The notes under the pieces are model-generated. The model had not been told where the DNA came from, did not search any database, and saw only the letters and a program-made list of their open reading frames with translations. 49,205 nt of DNA, from positions 1 through 49,205 of the forward strand of contig SVTM01000022.1 of assembly GCA_015063785.1 (NCBI GenBank), in the 5' to 3' direction. Below, piece after piece: positions 39,046-48,044 of the stretch. Each line of letters opens with the position of its first letter. The stretch's first letter is position 1. Both the position numbers and the translations under genes were made by a program. The stretch is from Oscillospiraceae bacterium (GTDB lineage Bacteria > Bacillota > Clostridia > Oscillospirales > CAG-382).

Positions 39046-40458
39046 TTATATCGTTTCTATTTTGAGAATATTTGTGTTTCCCGAGCGGCCGTTGGTAAGA
39101 CCGCCTGTGATGATTATTTTGTCGTCCTTTTTCAGGCCGAATTCATTTTTTGCCGTGCATTTTGCGTTGTAGAACATAACGTCGAGTGATTCAAACTTGT
39201 CGCACATAACCGGGAAAACGCCCCACGAGAGAGCAAGCTTTCTTCGGGTTTTTTCGTCGGTGGTGAGCGCCATGATGTCAACAGGCGATCTGAAACGTGA
39301 CACCATGCGTGCCGTGCCTCCCGAAAGGGTGCAGACGGCAATCAGCTTTGCCTGTACGTCTATTGCCATGCCGCAGGTGGCGTGGGATATGGCGTCGACG
39401 GTGTTTTTGATAGTAAAATCAGCGTTGCGGAAACGCTTGTGATAATTGATATTTTTCTCGGTGCTTTCAGCGATGCGTGCCATGGTGGACACTGCGAGCA
39501 CAGGATATTTTCCTGCTGCAGTCTCGCCCGAGAGCATGATGGCAGAGGTGCCGTCGTACACGGCGTTTGCCACATCGGAGGTTTCGGCACGGGTGGGACG
39601 GGGATTATGTATCATTGATTCAAGCATTTCGGTGGCGGTGATAACACGTTTTCCGAGCATTCGGCATTTGGTGATCAGCTTTTTCTGTATGGCAGGAAGC
39701 TCTTCAAAGGGAATCTCAACACCCATGTCACCGCGGCCGATCATTATGCCGTCACATTCCGAGCAGATCTCTTCAATATTGTCGATGCCCGACTGGTTTT
39801 CTATCTTGGCAATCAGCTCGATGCCTTGCGCACCGTTTTGGGAAATGAAGTTTTTGACGTCAATAAGATCCTGCGCTTTTGAAACAAATGAGCAGGCGAT
39901 GAAATCCACGTCGTTCTGTATTCCGAATATAAGGTCGCTTTTGTCCTGCTCGCTGAGATATTCCTGCTTGAGCACTTTGTTGGGAAAACTCATGCTCTTG
40001 CGGTCAGAAATCTCGCCGCCGCATATGACGCGGCAGTTGACGTCGGTGTCGGTGGTGGATTCCACCTCAAACACCAGAAGCCCATTGTTCAGAAGTATTC
40101 TGTCCCCTGTGCAAAGATCGCCTGCAAGCCCCTTGTAGCTTACAGAAACCTTTGTTTCGTCACCCTCGACGTCGTTGGTGGTAAAGGTAAATTTGTCGCC
40201 GTCCTTCAGAAAGATCTTTCCGTCCTTAAAGCTCTTTATGCGGTATTCGGGACCTTTTGTGTCAAGCATTATGGCGATGGGCAGCTCCAGCTCTTCGCGC
40301 AGATTTTTTATAAGCTCTATTTTTTCAAGATGTCCTTCGTGGGTGCCGTGGGAAAAATTCAGACGAGCCACGTTCATGCCTGATTTCATCATTTCGGACA
40401 AGGTTGCCTTGTCCGAGCACGATGGACCTATTGTACATATTATTTTGGTTTTTCTCAT
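39046..40458 (-). CDS. pyk: Pyruvate kinase
   Basis: 470 aa. It catalyses phosphoenolpyruvate + ADP to pyruvate + ATP, the last step of glycolysis. Signatures are KTKIICTIGPSC at the N terminus, ARLNFSHGTHEGH, IMLDTKGPEYR, the active-site block LIAKIENQSGIDNIEEI with the catalytic Lys, IMIGRGDMGVEIPFEELP, and ISHATCGMA in the C-terminal domain. The C-terminal PEP-utiliser domain seen in many Bacillus enzymes is absent, which is normal for this length. GAAAGGAAG precedes the ATG. Confidence 0.97.
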   Translation of the reverse strand: MRKTKIICTIGPSCSDKATLSEMMKSGMNVARLNFSHGTHEGHLEKIELIKNLREELELPIAIMLDTKGPEYRIKSFKDGKIFLKDGDKFTFTTNDVEGDETKVSVSYKGLAGDLCTGDRILLNNGLLVFEVESTTDTDVNCRVICGGEISDRKSMSFPNKVLKQEYLSEQDKSDLIFGIQNDVDFIACSFVSKAQDLIDVKNFISQNGAQGIELIAKIENQSGIDNIEEICSECDGIMIGRGDMGVEIPFEELPAIQKKLITKCRMLGKRVITATEMLESMIHNPRPTRAETSDVANAVYDGTSAIMLSGETAAGKYPVLAVSTMARIAESTEKNINYHKRFRNADFTIKNTVDAISHATCGMAIDVQAKLIAVCTLSGGTARMVSRFRSPVDIMALTTDEKTRRKLALSWGVFPVMCDKFESLDVMFYNAKCTAKNEFGLKKDDKIIITGGLTNGRSGNTNILKIETI

Positions 40459-40520
40459 AAGATCAATCTTCCTTTCGTGGAATAAAACAGAGTATCAAAA
40501 AACACTCCCCATTATAATTT

Positions 40521-40548
40521 ATTATATCGCCGAATCTTAAAAAATCAA
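40521..40548 (-). promoter_or_regulatory. Candidate pyk promoter
   Basis: Minus strand TTGATT (40548-40543), 16-nt spacer, TATAAT (40526-40521). Confidence 0.6.
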
Positions 40549-40598
40549 TAGCAAAAGGCGACCTCTTATCATCTTTTTCAAAATATCGGAAATAGTCA

Positions 40599-40627
40599 TT
40601 GCAAAACAAAAAAGTCTATGATATAAT
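40599..40627 (+). promoter_or_regulatory. Promoter of the epimerase/SDR operon
   Basis: TTGCAA (40599-40604), 17-nt spacer, TATAAT (40622-40627) preceded by TGA (extended -10). Confidence 0.7.
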
Positions 40628-40667
40628 TGAATAAAATCAAAAAAATAAACCAAAGGAGTGTACACAC

Positions 40668-41489
40668 ATGAAAACATTACCGGTAGCATTGCAGGTTTAT
40701 TCCATCCGCGAAGAAGCTGCAAAGGATTTTAAGGGCACCATGGAAAAAGTTAAGGCTCTTGGTTATGACGGCGTTGAGCTTGCAGGCCTTTACGACATCC
40801 CTGCTTGCGAGATCAAGAAGATTCTTGACGAGGTAGGTCTTGTTGCCATCTCTGCTCACGTTTCCGAACTCATGAACGGCGGCAAGGAGCTTTCCGAGAT
40901 TTTTGACGATTATCTCACCATCGGTGTAAAGTACATCGTTGTTCCTTATCTCGGCGAAGGTATGCGTCCCGGCGACGAAGGATTTGACGCTATTCTTGCA
41001 AAGATGGCAGATATCGGCACAAAGGCACGCGAAAAGGGACTTACTCTTCTCTATCACAACCACGATTTTGAATTTAACAAGATGCCCGACGGCACCTATG
41101 GTCTTGACTATATGTATGCCAACACCACTCCCGACCAGCTCCAGACAGAGCTCGATACATGCTGGGTAAACGTAGGTGGCGAAAATCCTGCAGAATACGT
41201 TAAGAAGTATACAGGCAGAGCTCCCGTTGTTCACCTCAAGGACTTCGAAGGCTCAAAGTCCGAGCAGATGTATGAGCTTATCGGCATCAAGCAGGAAAAG
41301 AAGGAAGTTGAAAACACATTCCGTTTCAGACCTGTCGGCCATGGCAAGCAGAACTTCCCCGCAATTCTCGAGGCAGCTGTTGAAGCAGGTGCATCCTGGG
41401 TTGTTGTTGAACAGGACCAGTGGTATGACACACCTGCACTCGAATGTGCAAAGATGAGCCGCGAATATCTCAAGTCTCTCGGCTGGTAA
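40668..41489 (+). CDS. Sugar phosphate isomerase/epimerase (TIM barrel, AP-endonuclease family 2)
   Basis: 273 aa, ATG after AAAGGAGTGTACACAC. Xylose-isomerase-like barrel: VALQVYSIREEAAKDFKGTMEKVKALGYDGVELAG, AISAHVS, LLYHNHDFEF, ELDTCWVNVGGENP, VVHLKDFEG and VEQDQWYDTP provide the Glu/Asp/His metal ligands. The exact sugar is unknown. Codon use is strongly biased (many AAG, CTC, GCA), suggesting high expression. It ends 14 bases before an SDR resembling fructuronate reductase, so a uronate or related acid sugar is plausible. Confidence 0.9.
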   Translation: MKTLPVALQVYSIREEAAKDFKGTMEKVKALGYDGVELAGLYDIPACEIKKILDEVGLVAISAHVSELMNGGKELSEIFDDYLTIGVKYIVVPYLGEGMRPGDEGFDAILAKMADIGTKAREKGLTLLYHNHDFEFNKMPDGTYGLDYMYANTTPDQLQTELDTCWVNVGGENPAEYVKKYTGRAPVVHLKDFEGSKSEQMYELIGIKQEKKEVENTFRFRPVGHGKQNFPAILEAAVEAGASWVVVEQDQWYDTPALECAKMSREYLKSLGW

Positions 41490-41503
41490 TCGGAGGCAAA
41501 AAC

Positions 41504-42364
41504 ATGAAACAGCTTCCCTTCAATATTGATCTTTCGGGCAAAACTGCCATCGTCACAGGCGGCGGGGGAGTTCTTTGCTCGGGATTTGCAAAAACAATTG
41601 CCGCCTGCGGTGCAAAGGTTGCGATCCTTGACCTCAAGGAAGAAGCGGCAAAAAAGGTTGCAGATGAGATAGTTGCCGACGGCGGTATTGCCATGGGCAT
41701 TGCGACAAACGTGCTTTCAAAAGAAAGCCTTGTTGCCGCCCGCGAGCTTATACTCAAGGAATACGGCTCGATAGATATTCTTATCAACGGTGCAGGCGGA
41801 AACAACCCCAAGGGCACCACAACAAAGGAATATCTTTTCCCCGAGGATCTTTCGGACGTCAAGGAGGATATCACCACCTTCTTCGATCTTGATCCCGACG
41901 GAATCAGCTTTGTTTTCAATCTCAACTTCATCGGAACTTTGCTTCCCACCCAGGTCTTTGCACGCGAAATGGCAAAGGCGCAGGCTCCCGTTATCATCAA
42001 CGTTTCGTCGATGAACTCTTTCAGACCTCTCACAAAGATCCCTGCATATTCTGCTGCAAAAGCGGCGGTGTCCAACTTCACCATGTGGCTTGCAGTCCAC
42101 TTCTCGAAGATCGGCATCCGCGTCAACGCCATTGCCCCCGGCTTTTTTGCCACAGCTCAGAACCATGCTCTGCTCTTTAACGAGGACGGAAGCCTCACCC
42201 CCAGAAGCAACAAGATAATCTCCCATACTCCCATGGGCAGATTCGGTGTTCCCGAGGATCTCGACGGAACCTTGCTTTGGCTGCTTTCTGACAAGGCTTC
42301 GGGCTTCGTCAACGGCGTAGTTGTGCCGGTTGACGGCGGATTTGCGGCATATTCGGGCGTTTGA
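41504..42364 (+). CDS. Second SDR-type fructuronate reductase-like oxidoreductase
   Basis: 286 aa from the ATG at 41504 (CGGAGGCAAAAAC upstream). Same family as the gene at 5685: VTGGGGVLCSG, INGAGGNNPKG with a long insert, NVSSMNSFRPLT, catalytic YSAAK, HTPMGRFG, PVDGGF. It is predicted to reduce fructuronate to mannonate or act on a related keto-acid. It is coupled to an epimerase rather than to uxaC/uxuA, so it may serve a different uronate isomer. Confidence 0.85.
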   Translation: MKQLPFNIDLSGKTAIVTGGGGVLCSGFAKTIAACGAKVAILDLKEEAAKKVADEIVADGGIAMGIATNVLSKESLVAARELILKEYGSIDILINGAGGNNPKGTTTKEYLFPEDLSDVKEDITTFFDLDPDGISFVFNLNFIGTLLPTQVFAREMAKAQAPVIINVSSMNSFRPLTKIPAYSAAKAAVSNFTMWLAVHFSKIGIRVNAIAPGFFATAQNHALLFNEDGSLTPRSNKIISHTPMGRFGVPEDLDGTLLWLLSDKASGFVNGVVVPVDGGFAAYSGV

Positions 42365-42428
42365 TAGAACATTTCAGTCATAAAAACACAAGTTTTTATA
42401 AAAATTTGAAGTTTGTTCATAAAATCTA

Positions 42429-42457
42429 TTGTATTTTCCTACGCCCTGTGTTATAAT
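42429..42457 (+). promoter_or_regulatory. Promoter of the ferredoxin gene
   Basis: TTGTAT (42429-42434), 17-nt spacer, TATAAT (42452-42457). Confidence 0.7.
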
Positions 42458-42523
42458 TATCTCAAATTACAGGAGTTTTTTCACTGTAATAATCCATACA
42501 TAACGATACGGAGGTGTATTTGA

Positions 42524-42694
42524 ATGGCATATGTAATTTCCGACGATTGTATCGCTTGCGGCGCTTGTGCAGATGAATGTCCTACCAGCGCTATCAAGGA
42601 AGGCGATGGCAAGTACGTGATTGTTAAGGACGAGTGCATCGACTGCGGCACCTGTGCAGGTGTATGTCCTGTTGAGGCTCCCAAGGCTGAATAA
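42524..42694 (+). CDS. 2[4Fe-4S] ferredoxin
   Basis: 56 aa. Two clostridial cluster motifs: CIACGACADECP (CxxCxxCxxxCP) and CIDCGTCAGVCP, with the usual internal repeat. A soluble low-potential electron carrier for anaerobic enzymes such as pyruvate:ferredoxin oxidoreductase or hydrogenase. ATG with GGAGGTG upstream, own promoter and strong terminator, so it is monocistronic. High-expression codon use. Confidence 0.97.
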   Translation: MAYVISDDCIACGACADECPTSAIKEGDGKYVIVKDECIDCGTCAGVCPVEAPKAE

Positions 42695-42711
42695 TTTAAG
42701 CTTAAAAGCCG

Positions 42712-42751
42712 AACGGCGCGCACGGTTTTCCGTGAGCGCCGTTTTATTTTT
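42712..42751 (+). terminator. Ferredoxin terminator
   Basis: AACGGCGC-ACGG pairs with CCGT-GCGCCGTT (2-base internal loop each side), TTTT loop, followed by TTTTATTTTTTT. Confidence 0.9.
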
Positions 42752-42817
42752 TTGTTCCAAAGCACTTTTCAAAGTTTTTTGCATATTATGTATAAAACTC
42801 AAAAAAGGAGTGTTCAC

Positions 42818-43474
42818 ATGGCGTTGATCAAAATAGACAACGGTTTTATAAAAGATGAGATATCCGCAGAGGGCAGAGACATTCTTGCGGTAAATTTGAA
42901 ATATCCGGTTTTTTCGGGAGAAAACAAGGCGGTTGAAGAAAAGCTTAACGTATTTTACTGCGATGCCGCGCGGAAATATTTTTCTTTTTGCAAAAACAGA
43001 TATGCTCAAAAACTTGTGGCAATAATGAAAAAAGATGGGAAGGTGGCAAAACACGGTGCAGTTATGAACTGGTATGTGTCGTTTCTCAACGAAAAGCTTT
43101 TGTCGATGCTCGTCGACGTTTCTTTTTTTGATGGAAAAGAAAAAAAGAGTGAGAGACTTGTGCACAATTGGGATCTGCGTGATGCAACGCCTTTGCGTGC
43201 AAAAGATTGCTTTGCAAAATCGCACGAAGCAAGAAAACTGTATACCGACGAGATCTGCACCAAAATTTTGAACCGCGATGGAAATTTCCCCTATTTTTCC
43301 GACGCACAAAAGACGGCAATCTCAAAATTTGACTTTGAAAAATTCTATTTTACCCCCAAGGGTATCGCCTTTTATTACAGCAAAAACCTGCTGTTTTCAG
43401 CAGCAGATCTTTATCCTTCCTTCGTCATTCCTTATTCGGAGATCGCAGGTATTACCGAACTGTATCGCAATTGA
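42818..43474 (+). CDS. DUF3298-domain protein
   Basis: 218 aa, ATG at 42818 after AAAAAAGGAG. No signal peptide or membrane helix in this copy, unlike RsiV-type relatives. The C-terminal DUF3298 domain is clear: FDFEKFYFTPKGIAFYYSKNLLFSAADLYPSFVIPYSEI. Function is unknown. In RsiV the domain binds lysozyme outside the cell, but here the protein appears cytoplasmic. Confidence 0.82.
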   Translation: MALIKIDNGFIKDEISAEGRDILAVNLKYPVFSGENKAVEEKLNVFYCDAARKYFSFCKNRYAQKLVAIMKKDGKVAKHGAVMNWYVSFLNEKLLSMLVDVSFFDGKEKKSERLVHNWDLRDATPLRAKDCFAKSHEARKLYTDEICTKILNRDGNFPYFSDAQKTAISKFDFEKFYFTPKGIAFYYSKNLLFSAADLYPSFVIPYSEIAGITELYRN

Positions 43475-43528
43475 GCGTTTTGTACATAAAAAAGACGAAT
43501 TGCTTGCGGTAATATTTTGATCTTTCTA

Positions 43529-43557
43529 TTGCAATTGGCGTTTTTGTATGTTATACT
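43529..43557 (+). promoter_or_regulatory. Promoter of the V-ATPase operon
   Basis: TTGCAA (43529-43534), 17-nt spacer, TATACT (43552-43557), about 95 bases before the first gene. No other promoter-like site lies closer. Confidence 0.7.
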
Positions 43558-43652
43558 ATATAATAGGGTAGTATTTTGGGCAAAGATACCAATATTCTGC
43601 CCAAGACAAAATTGATTTAACGGGAAAATTGTTCCGGAACGGATGGTGAAAA

Positions 43653-43967
43653 ATGGCTCTTGAAATCATAAACGCAATCCGCGGCAGCGAGGACGAAGCG
43701 CAGAAGATCAGGCAGGATGCCCAGATACGTGCGCGTGAGATCGCAAAGACCGCGGAGGATAACGGCGAAAAGCTTGTGTATGACGCCGAAAAGTCTGCCC
43801 GCGAGCAAGCGGCAGAGCTGATTGACGACGCAAACGAGAAAGCAAAGCTTATCGCAAAAAGCTCTGAGGACGCCGAAAAGGGCGAGCGCGAAAAAATGCA
43901 GTCTTTTGCAGAGAAAAACATGGAAAAGGCGGCAAGGTTTATTATTGAGGAGTTAAAAAGACAATGA
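43653..43967 (+). CDS. V-type ATPase subunit G/H (peripheral stalk)
   Basis: 104 aa, an almost continuous charged alpha-helix (AQKIRQDAQIRAREIAKTAEDNGEKL, ARFIIEELKRQ). It is expected to form the right-handed coiled-coil stator with subunit E and hold the catalytic head against subunit I. It starts after GGATGGTG, and its stop overlaps the ntpI start by 4 bases (ATGA). Confidence 0.88.
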   Translation: MALEIINAIRGSEDEAQKIRQDAQIRAREIAKTAEDNGEKLVYDAEKSAREQAAELIDDANEKAKLIAKSSEDAEKGEREKMQSFAEKNMEKAARFIIEELKRQ

Positions 43968-45901
43968 TAAACAAAATGAAAAAACTGACGCTTGTTGCGG
44001 CGCGAGGGGATATTGACAGCATCGCAAACGAGCTTCTGTGGCTGTCCGCGGTTGAAATAAAAGACGCGCAGGGGGAAAGTGGACTTTCGTCATACGATTC
44101 TTCGGTGCAGACTGTGGAATATGAGCGCAGAAGAGATATTATTGCAGATGCAATAGATGCCCTTGCACCCTTTGGCAGCGGCAAGAAAAAGAAAAGTCCG
44201 CCCGGTTTTTCGCGGCAAAGCTTTGAAAAGCTCGAGGATAAGCTCTGCGAGTCGGAAAAGCTTGCGCAAGAGGCGGCTCGCCTTATTGGCGAAAATTCAG
44301 AAAGCAGGTCTGAAATCAACAGGATCGACGCTGAAACGGCAAATCTTGCCCCGTGGGCAAAGTTTGATCTTCCGCTGGCGATCGATTCCACAAGATCAAC
44401 AAGCATAATCAAAGGAACCCTTCCCATAAACGCTTCTCTTGCCGACATATCGGCGCAGATAAATGAAGAGGCGGATGCCGTGCTTGGCGAGGCAGGCCGC
44501 GACAACAGCTTTGTCTGTGTCTGGGCGGTGTGCATGGCACAGGATAGGGAAAAGGTAACGGCAGTTCTTTTGAAACACGGTTTTTCAAAGGTGTCTTTTG
44601 AAAAATACGGCAGAGTCTGTGCGGACGAGCTTGAAAGGCTGAAAACAGAAAAAGCAGATCTTTTGAAAAAGATCGAACAAAACACAAAAGAGCTAAAAAG
44701 CCTTGCCGAAAAGCGCAGCGAGCTTGAGGTAAGCTACGATTATCTCACCTACAGACTCGATCAGCTGAAGGTGAAGAGCAGTATCCTTTGTACCGAGTGC
44801 ACGGGTATATTGCAGGGTTGGCTTCCGGTGTATGCAATTCCGAGGCTTGAAAAGAAGCTTTCGGAGTACGAATGTTACTACGACCTTGCCGATCCCGAGG
44901 AGGGAGAGGACGTCCCCGTAATGCTTTCGAACACACCCTTTGCTTCACCCTTCGAATCAATAATCGCGATGTATGCTTACCCGAAATACGGAAGCTTTGA
45001 TCCCACCATTATCATGGGTATCTTTTACGCCATCATCTTCGGACTTATCATGCAGGACGTGGGCTACGGTTTGCTTCTCGTTATCGGATGCCCTTTGATG
45101 ATGAAGATAATGAAGCCCAAAGAATCCACAAAGAAAATGTTGAAGGCGTTTATGATCTGCGGATTCTTCACGATATTCTTCGGAATGATGTTTGGCGGAT
45201 ATTTTTCGGATCTGCCTTTGCAGATCGCGCAGAATTGGTTTGGCGTCAAGGCAGAAAGCCTGCCCGAGCTGGCGCTGCTTTTCAATCCGATTGAAAACAA
45301 CATGGGATTTCTTATCCTTGCTCTCGGTGTCGGCGTTTTGCATCTTGTGACGGGACTTCTTATCAAAGCCTATATGCTGATAAAAGAAGGCGACGTTTTT
45401 GCGGCGATCTTTGACGTGGGCTCCTGGCTGGTGCTGTTTGCAGGCATCGGACTTTTGCTTGCAGTGCCGTCTGTGGGAATGTGGGTTGCCATTGCGGGTG
45501 CTGCGATGCTGGTGCTCACCCAGGGACGCGGATCAAAATCCATCATCGGCAAATTTTTTAAGGGACTTTACAGTCTTTATGATCTTATCAACTACCTTTC
45601 CGACCTGCTTTCTTATTCAAGAATTTTCGCTCTCGGTCTTTCGGGCGCAATCATCGGACAGGTTATGAATATTCTCGGCACTCTTGCGGGAAACAGCGTG
45701 GTTGGCATAATCGCATTCATTTTGATTTTTGCCATCGGTCATGCGCTTAACCTTGCGTTGAGTCTTATCAGTGCATTCGTGCACACGGCACGTCTGCAGT
45801 ATATCGAATTTTTCGGTAAGTTTTATGTAGACGGCGGAAATCCTTTCAAACCGTCGTCGGTAAACACAAAATATTCTGAAATTACAGAGGAGGCAAAATA
45901 A
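43964..45901 (+). CDS. ntpI: V-type ATPase subunit I (a subunit)
   Basis: 645 aa. The N-terminal half (1-330) is the cytoplasmic coiled-coil collar that binds the stator stalks. The C-terminal half holds about seven to eight membrane helices (IIMGIFYAIIFGLIMQDVGYGLLLVIG, AFMICGFFTIFFGMMFGGYF, and so on). The conserved Arg needed for ion release is likely in YSRIFALGLSGAIIG. FILIFAIGHALNLALSLISAFVHTARLQYIEFFGKFY is the typical end. The membrane stator of the ion channel. Confidence 0.96.
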   Translation: MINKMKKLTLVAARGDIDSIANELLWLSAVEIKDAQGESGLSSYDSSVQTVEYERRRDIIADAIDALAPFGSGKKKKSPPGFSRQSFEKLEDKLCESEKLAQEAARLIGENSESRSEINRIDAETANLAPWAKFDLPLAIDSTRSTSIIKGTLPINASLADISAQINEEADAVLGEAGRDNSFVCVWAVCMAQDREKVTAVLLKHGFSKVSFEKYGRVCADELERLKTEKADLLKKIEQNTKELKSLAEKRSELEVSYDYLTYRLDQLKVKSSILCTECTGILQGWLPVYAIPRLEKKLSEYECYYDLADPEEGEDVPVMLSNTPFASPFESIIAMYAYPKYGSFDPTIIMGIFYAIIFGLIMQDVGYGLLLVIGCPLMMKIMKPKESTKKMLKAFMICGFFTIFFGMMFGGYFSDLPLQIAQNWFGVKAESLPELALLFNPIENNMGFLILALGVGVLHLVTGLLIKAYMLIKEGDVFAAIFDVGSWLVLFAGIGLLLAVPSVGMWVAIAGAAMLVLTQGRGSKSIIGKFFKGLYSLYDLINYLSDLLSYSRIFALGLSGAIIGQVMNILGTLAGNSVVGIIAFILIFAIGHALNLALSLISAFVHTARLQYIEFFGKFYVDGGNPFKPSSVNTKYSEITEEAK

Positions 45902-45903
45902 TC

Positions 45904-46371
45904 ATGACTTTGGGAACAATTATTGCACTTGCAGGAGCAGCTATGGCTGCACTTTTGGCTTGTATCGGATCGGCACGCGGTGTTGGTATTGCGTGTGAAG
46001 CGGGTAACGCAGTTGTTGCGGAGGACCCGTCAAAGGCAGGTAAGGCACTTCTTCTCGAAGCTCTTCCCGGTTCGCAGGGTATCTACGGTTTCGTTACAGC
46101 ATTCATGGTGCTTATGAACGTCGGCGTTATCGGCGGTCCTGTTGCTGAGCTCACTCTTGCTCAGGGCTTATATCTTTTTGTGGCTTGTATGCCCATCGCT
46201 TTTGTTGGTCTTTGGTCTGCAGTATATCAGGGCAAGGTTTGCGCAACAGGCATGAACATCCTTGCAAAGAAGCCCGACGACTCTATCAAGGGCGTTACAG
46301 CTGCGGCTCTCGTTGAAACATACGCCATCTTCTCTCTTCTCGTATCGCTTCTTCTCATCCTCAATTTCTGA
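45904..46371 (+). CDS. ntpK: V-type ATPase subunit K (proteolipid, c ring)
   Basis: 155 aa, two fused hairpins with four membrane helices, the double-length ring subunit. The ion-carrying Glu is E138 in ALVETYAI. Ligands known for the Na+ enzyme of Enterococcus hirae are matched: S57-Q58 (PGSQG, Thr-Gln there), Q109 (YQGK) and E138. The first hairpin lacks a Glu in the matching place, as usual for NtpK. ATG at 45904 after GAGGCAAAATAATC. High-expression codon use. Confidence 0.96.
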   Translation: MTLGTIIALAGAAMAALLACIGSARGVGIACEAGNAVVAEDPSKAGKALLLEALPGSQGIYGFVTAFMVLMNVGVIGGPVAELTLAQGLYLFVACMPIAFVGLWSAVYQGKVCATGMNILAKKPDDSIKGVTAAALVETYAIFSLLVSLLLILNF

Positions 46372-46409
46372 TAAGCGATTTTAGAAATTGACAGAAAGGC
46401 GGTTTCAAA

Positions 46410-47027
46410 ATGGGAAAAAGCGTCAATTCGATTGACACTATCAAAAACAAAATAATCGCCGAAGCCCGCGAATACGAAAACAGCGTTGTGGCATCGGCGC
46501 AAAAAGAGGCGGCAGAAACAGCCTCTTTGTATGAAAAAAAGGCGCAGGAGGCAAAGGATCGCATCCTTTGTGCGGCAAAACAGAATGCCGACGGCATAAT
46601 CTCCTCTGCTGAAAGCTCGCAGAATATGCGTGCAAGAAACAGCCTGCTTGCAGTAAAAGTTGAGCTTATCGACGCGGCATACGAAAAGGCGGTCGACATG
46701 ATCGCAAAGCTTTCGCGCGACGAATATCTTTCGCTTTTTGCGGCATATCTTGAAAAGGCGGCACAGAGTGCTGCTCTTTGCGAGGGAAATGCAACTATCT
46801 TTGTCGGAAAAAAATCTCCCGTTTCGTGCGCAGAGCTTATTGCTGCCGCAAAGCAGACAGAGGCTGTGAAAGCGGTAGTTGACGGCGGAAAAAATGACAG
46901 AGACGATGCAGGCTTTTGCCTTGTGGTGGGGGATATCACCCTTGATTGCTTTGCAAAGACCATCGTTTCTTCCATCAAAAACGACACGCAGACGGGTGTT
47001 GCAAAGCTGCTCTTTGCGCAGGACTAA
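46410..47027 (+). CDS. ntpE: V-type ATPase subunit E (peripheral stalk)
   Basis: 205 aa. N-terminal helix (KNKIIAEAREYENSVVASAQKEAAETASLYEKKAQEAKDRIL), then a globular domain with DAGFCLVVGDITLDCFAKTIVSSI, the conserved end that contacts the A3B3 head. It pairs with subunit G/H. GAAAGGCGG lies upstream. Confidence 0.92.
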   Translation: MGKSVNSIDTIKNKIIAEAREYENSVVASAQKEAAETASLYEKKAQEAKDRILCAAKQNADGIISSAESSQNMRARNSLLAVKVELIDAAYEKAVDMIAKLSRDEYLSLFAAYLEKAAQSAALCEGNATIFVGKKSPVSCAELIAAAKQTEAVKAVVDGGKNDRDDAGFCLVVGDITLDCFAKTIVSSIKNDTQTGVAKLLFAQD

Positions 47028-47039
47028 AGGAGGTCTCTT

Positions 47040-48044
47040 GTGAAAAACACAAAACTGACCGACACAAACTATCTCTTCCTTTCCACCACAGTTGCTTGCC
47101 TTGAAAATTCGCTGATACGCGGCGAAGCTCTTGCAAAGCTTGTTGATGCAAAGGATTTTGGCGACAGTCTTCGCCTTGTGACTGACGTCTATTCACAGCG
47201 CGGAGAAATAACCACTTCTTCCGACGATTATGAAAAAATGCTTTCGGCGGAGCTTGCAAGAGCATACGCAGAAATGGAATCGCTTATTGCATCGTCGGGA
47301 GGCGAAAAGGAACTTCTTTCTCCTCTTCGCACGGTTTACGATTGTCACAACCTTAAAAGTTGCATAAAATGCGAGGCTCTTAACGTGCCGGCTGACGGAA
47401 TGCTTGTTTCGTGTGGAAACTTTGCCCCTGCGGATATTTCCGAAATGGTGAGAAACCGCGATTTTTCGGCACTCCCCGAGGCTTTGGCACAGGCAGTGGT
47501 TTGCGCCATCGACGAATTTTCGGCAACGGGTGATCCGCAGAAGGTCGATATCATCATCGACAAGGGTGCGTTTTTGCAGATGCGAGATGTGTGCAAAAAG
47601 ATCGGCCTTCCGTATCTTTCCTCCCTTTGTAGCATAAAGGCGGATATGTGCAACGTGATGACATTTGTCCGTGCTGTGCGCGCAGGGATCGGAAAAGATC
47701 TGCTTTCCGATATGCTTCAGGAGGGCGGCCGCATTCCTGCAGGGTATTTTCTCGAATGCTTCGACGGCAAGACCGAAAAGCTCTTTTCGGGACTTGGCGC
47801 ATATTACAACGGCTTTGAAGAAAAGGATGCCGAATCTCTTTCGGCACTTGAAAAGAAATGCGACGGCATATATCTTTCGTATTCCGAAAGTATATGGATG
47901 TCGTCTTTCGGCCCTGAAAAGCCTGTTATGTATATGATACAAAAAGAAAACGAAATACGGAACGTCCGAATAGTTCTGTCAGGCAAAAAGGCAGGACTTT
48001 CGGCAGAAACCATCCGTGAAAGGTTAAGGGTGGCTGCACGATGA
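47040..48044 (+). CDS. ntpC: V-type ATPase subunit C (d subunit)
   Basis: 334 aa, GTG start with AAAGGAGGTCTCTT upstream. All-helical funnel protein that couples the central shaft to the proteolipid ring (TNYLFLSTTVACLENSLI, YDCHNLKSCIKCEAL, EIRNVRIVLSGKKAGLSAETIRERLR). Its end overlaps the next start by 4 bases (ATGA). Confidence 0.93.
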   Translation: MKNTKLTDTNYLFLSTTVACLENSLIRGEALAKLVDAKDFGDSLRLVTDVYSQRGEITTSSDDYEKMLSAELARAYAEMESLIASSGGEKELLSPLRTVYDCHNLKSCIKCEALNVPADGMLVSCGNFAPADISEMVRNRDFSALPEALAQAVVCAIDEFSATGDPQKVDIIIDKGAFLQMRDVCKKIGLPYLSSLCSIKADMCNVMTFVRAVRAGIGKDLLSDMLQEGGRIPAGYFLECFDGKTEKLFSGLGAYYNGFEEKDAESLSALEKKCDGIYLSYSESIWMSSFGPEKPVMYMIQKENEIRNVRIVLSGKKAGLSAETIRERLRVAAR

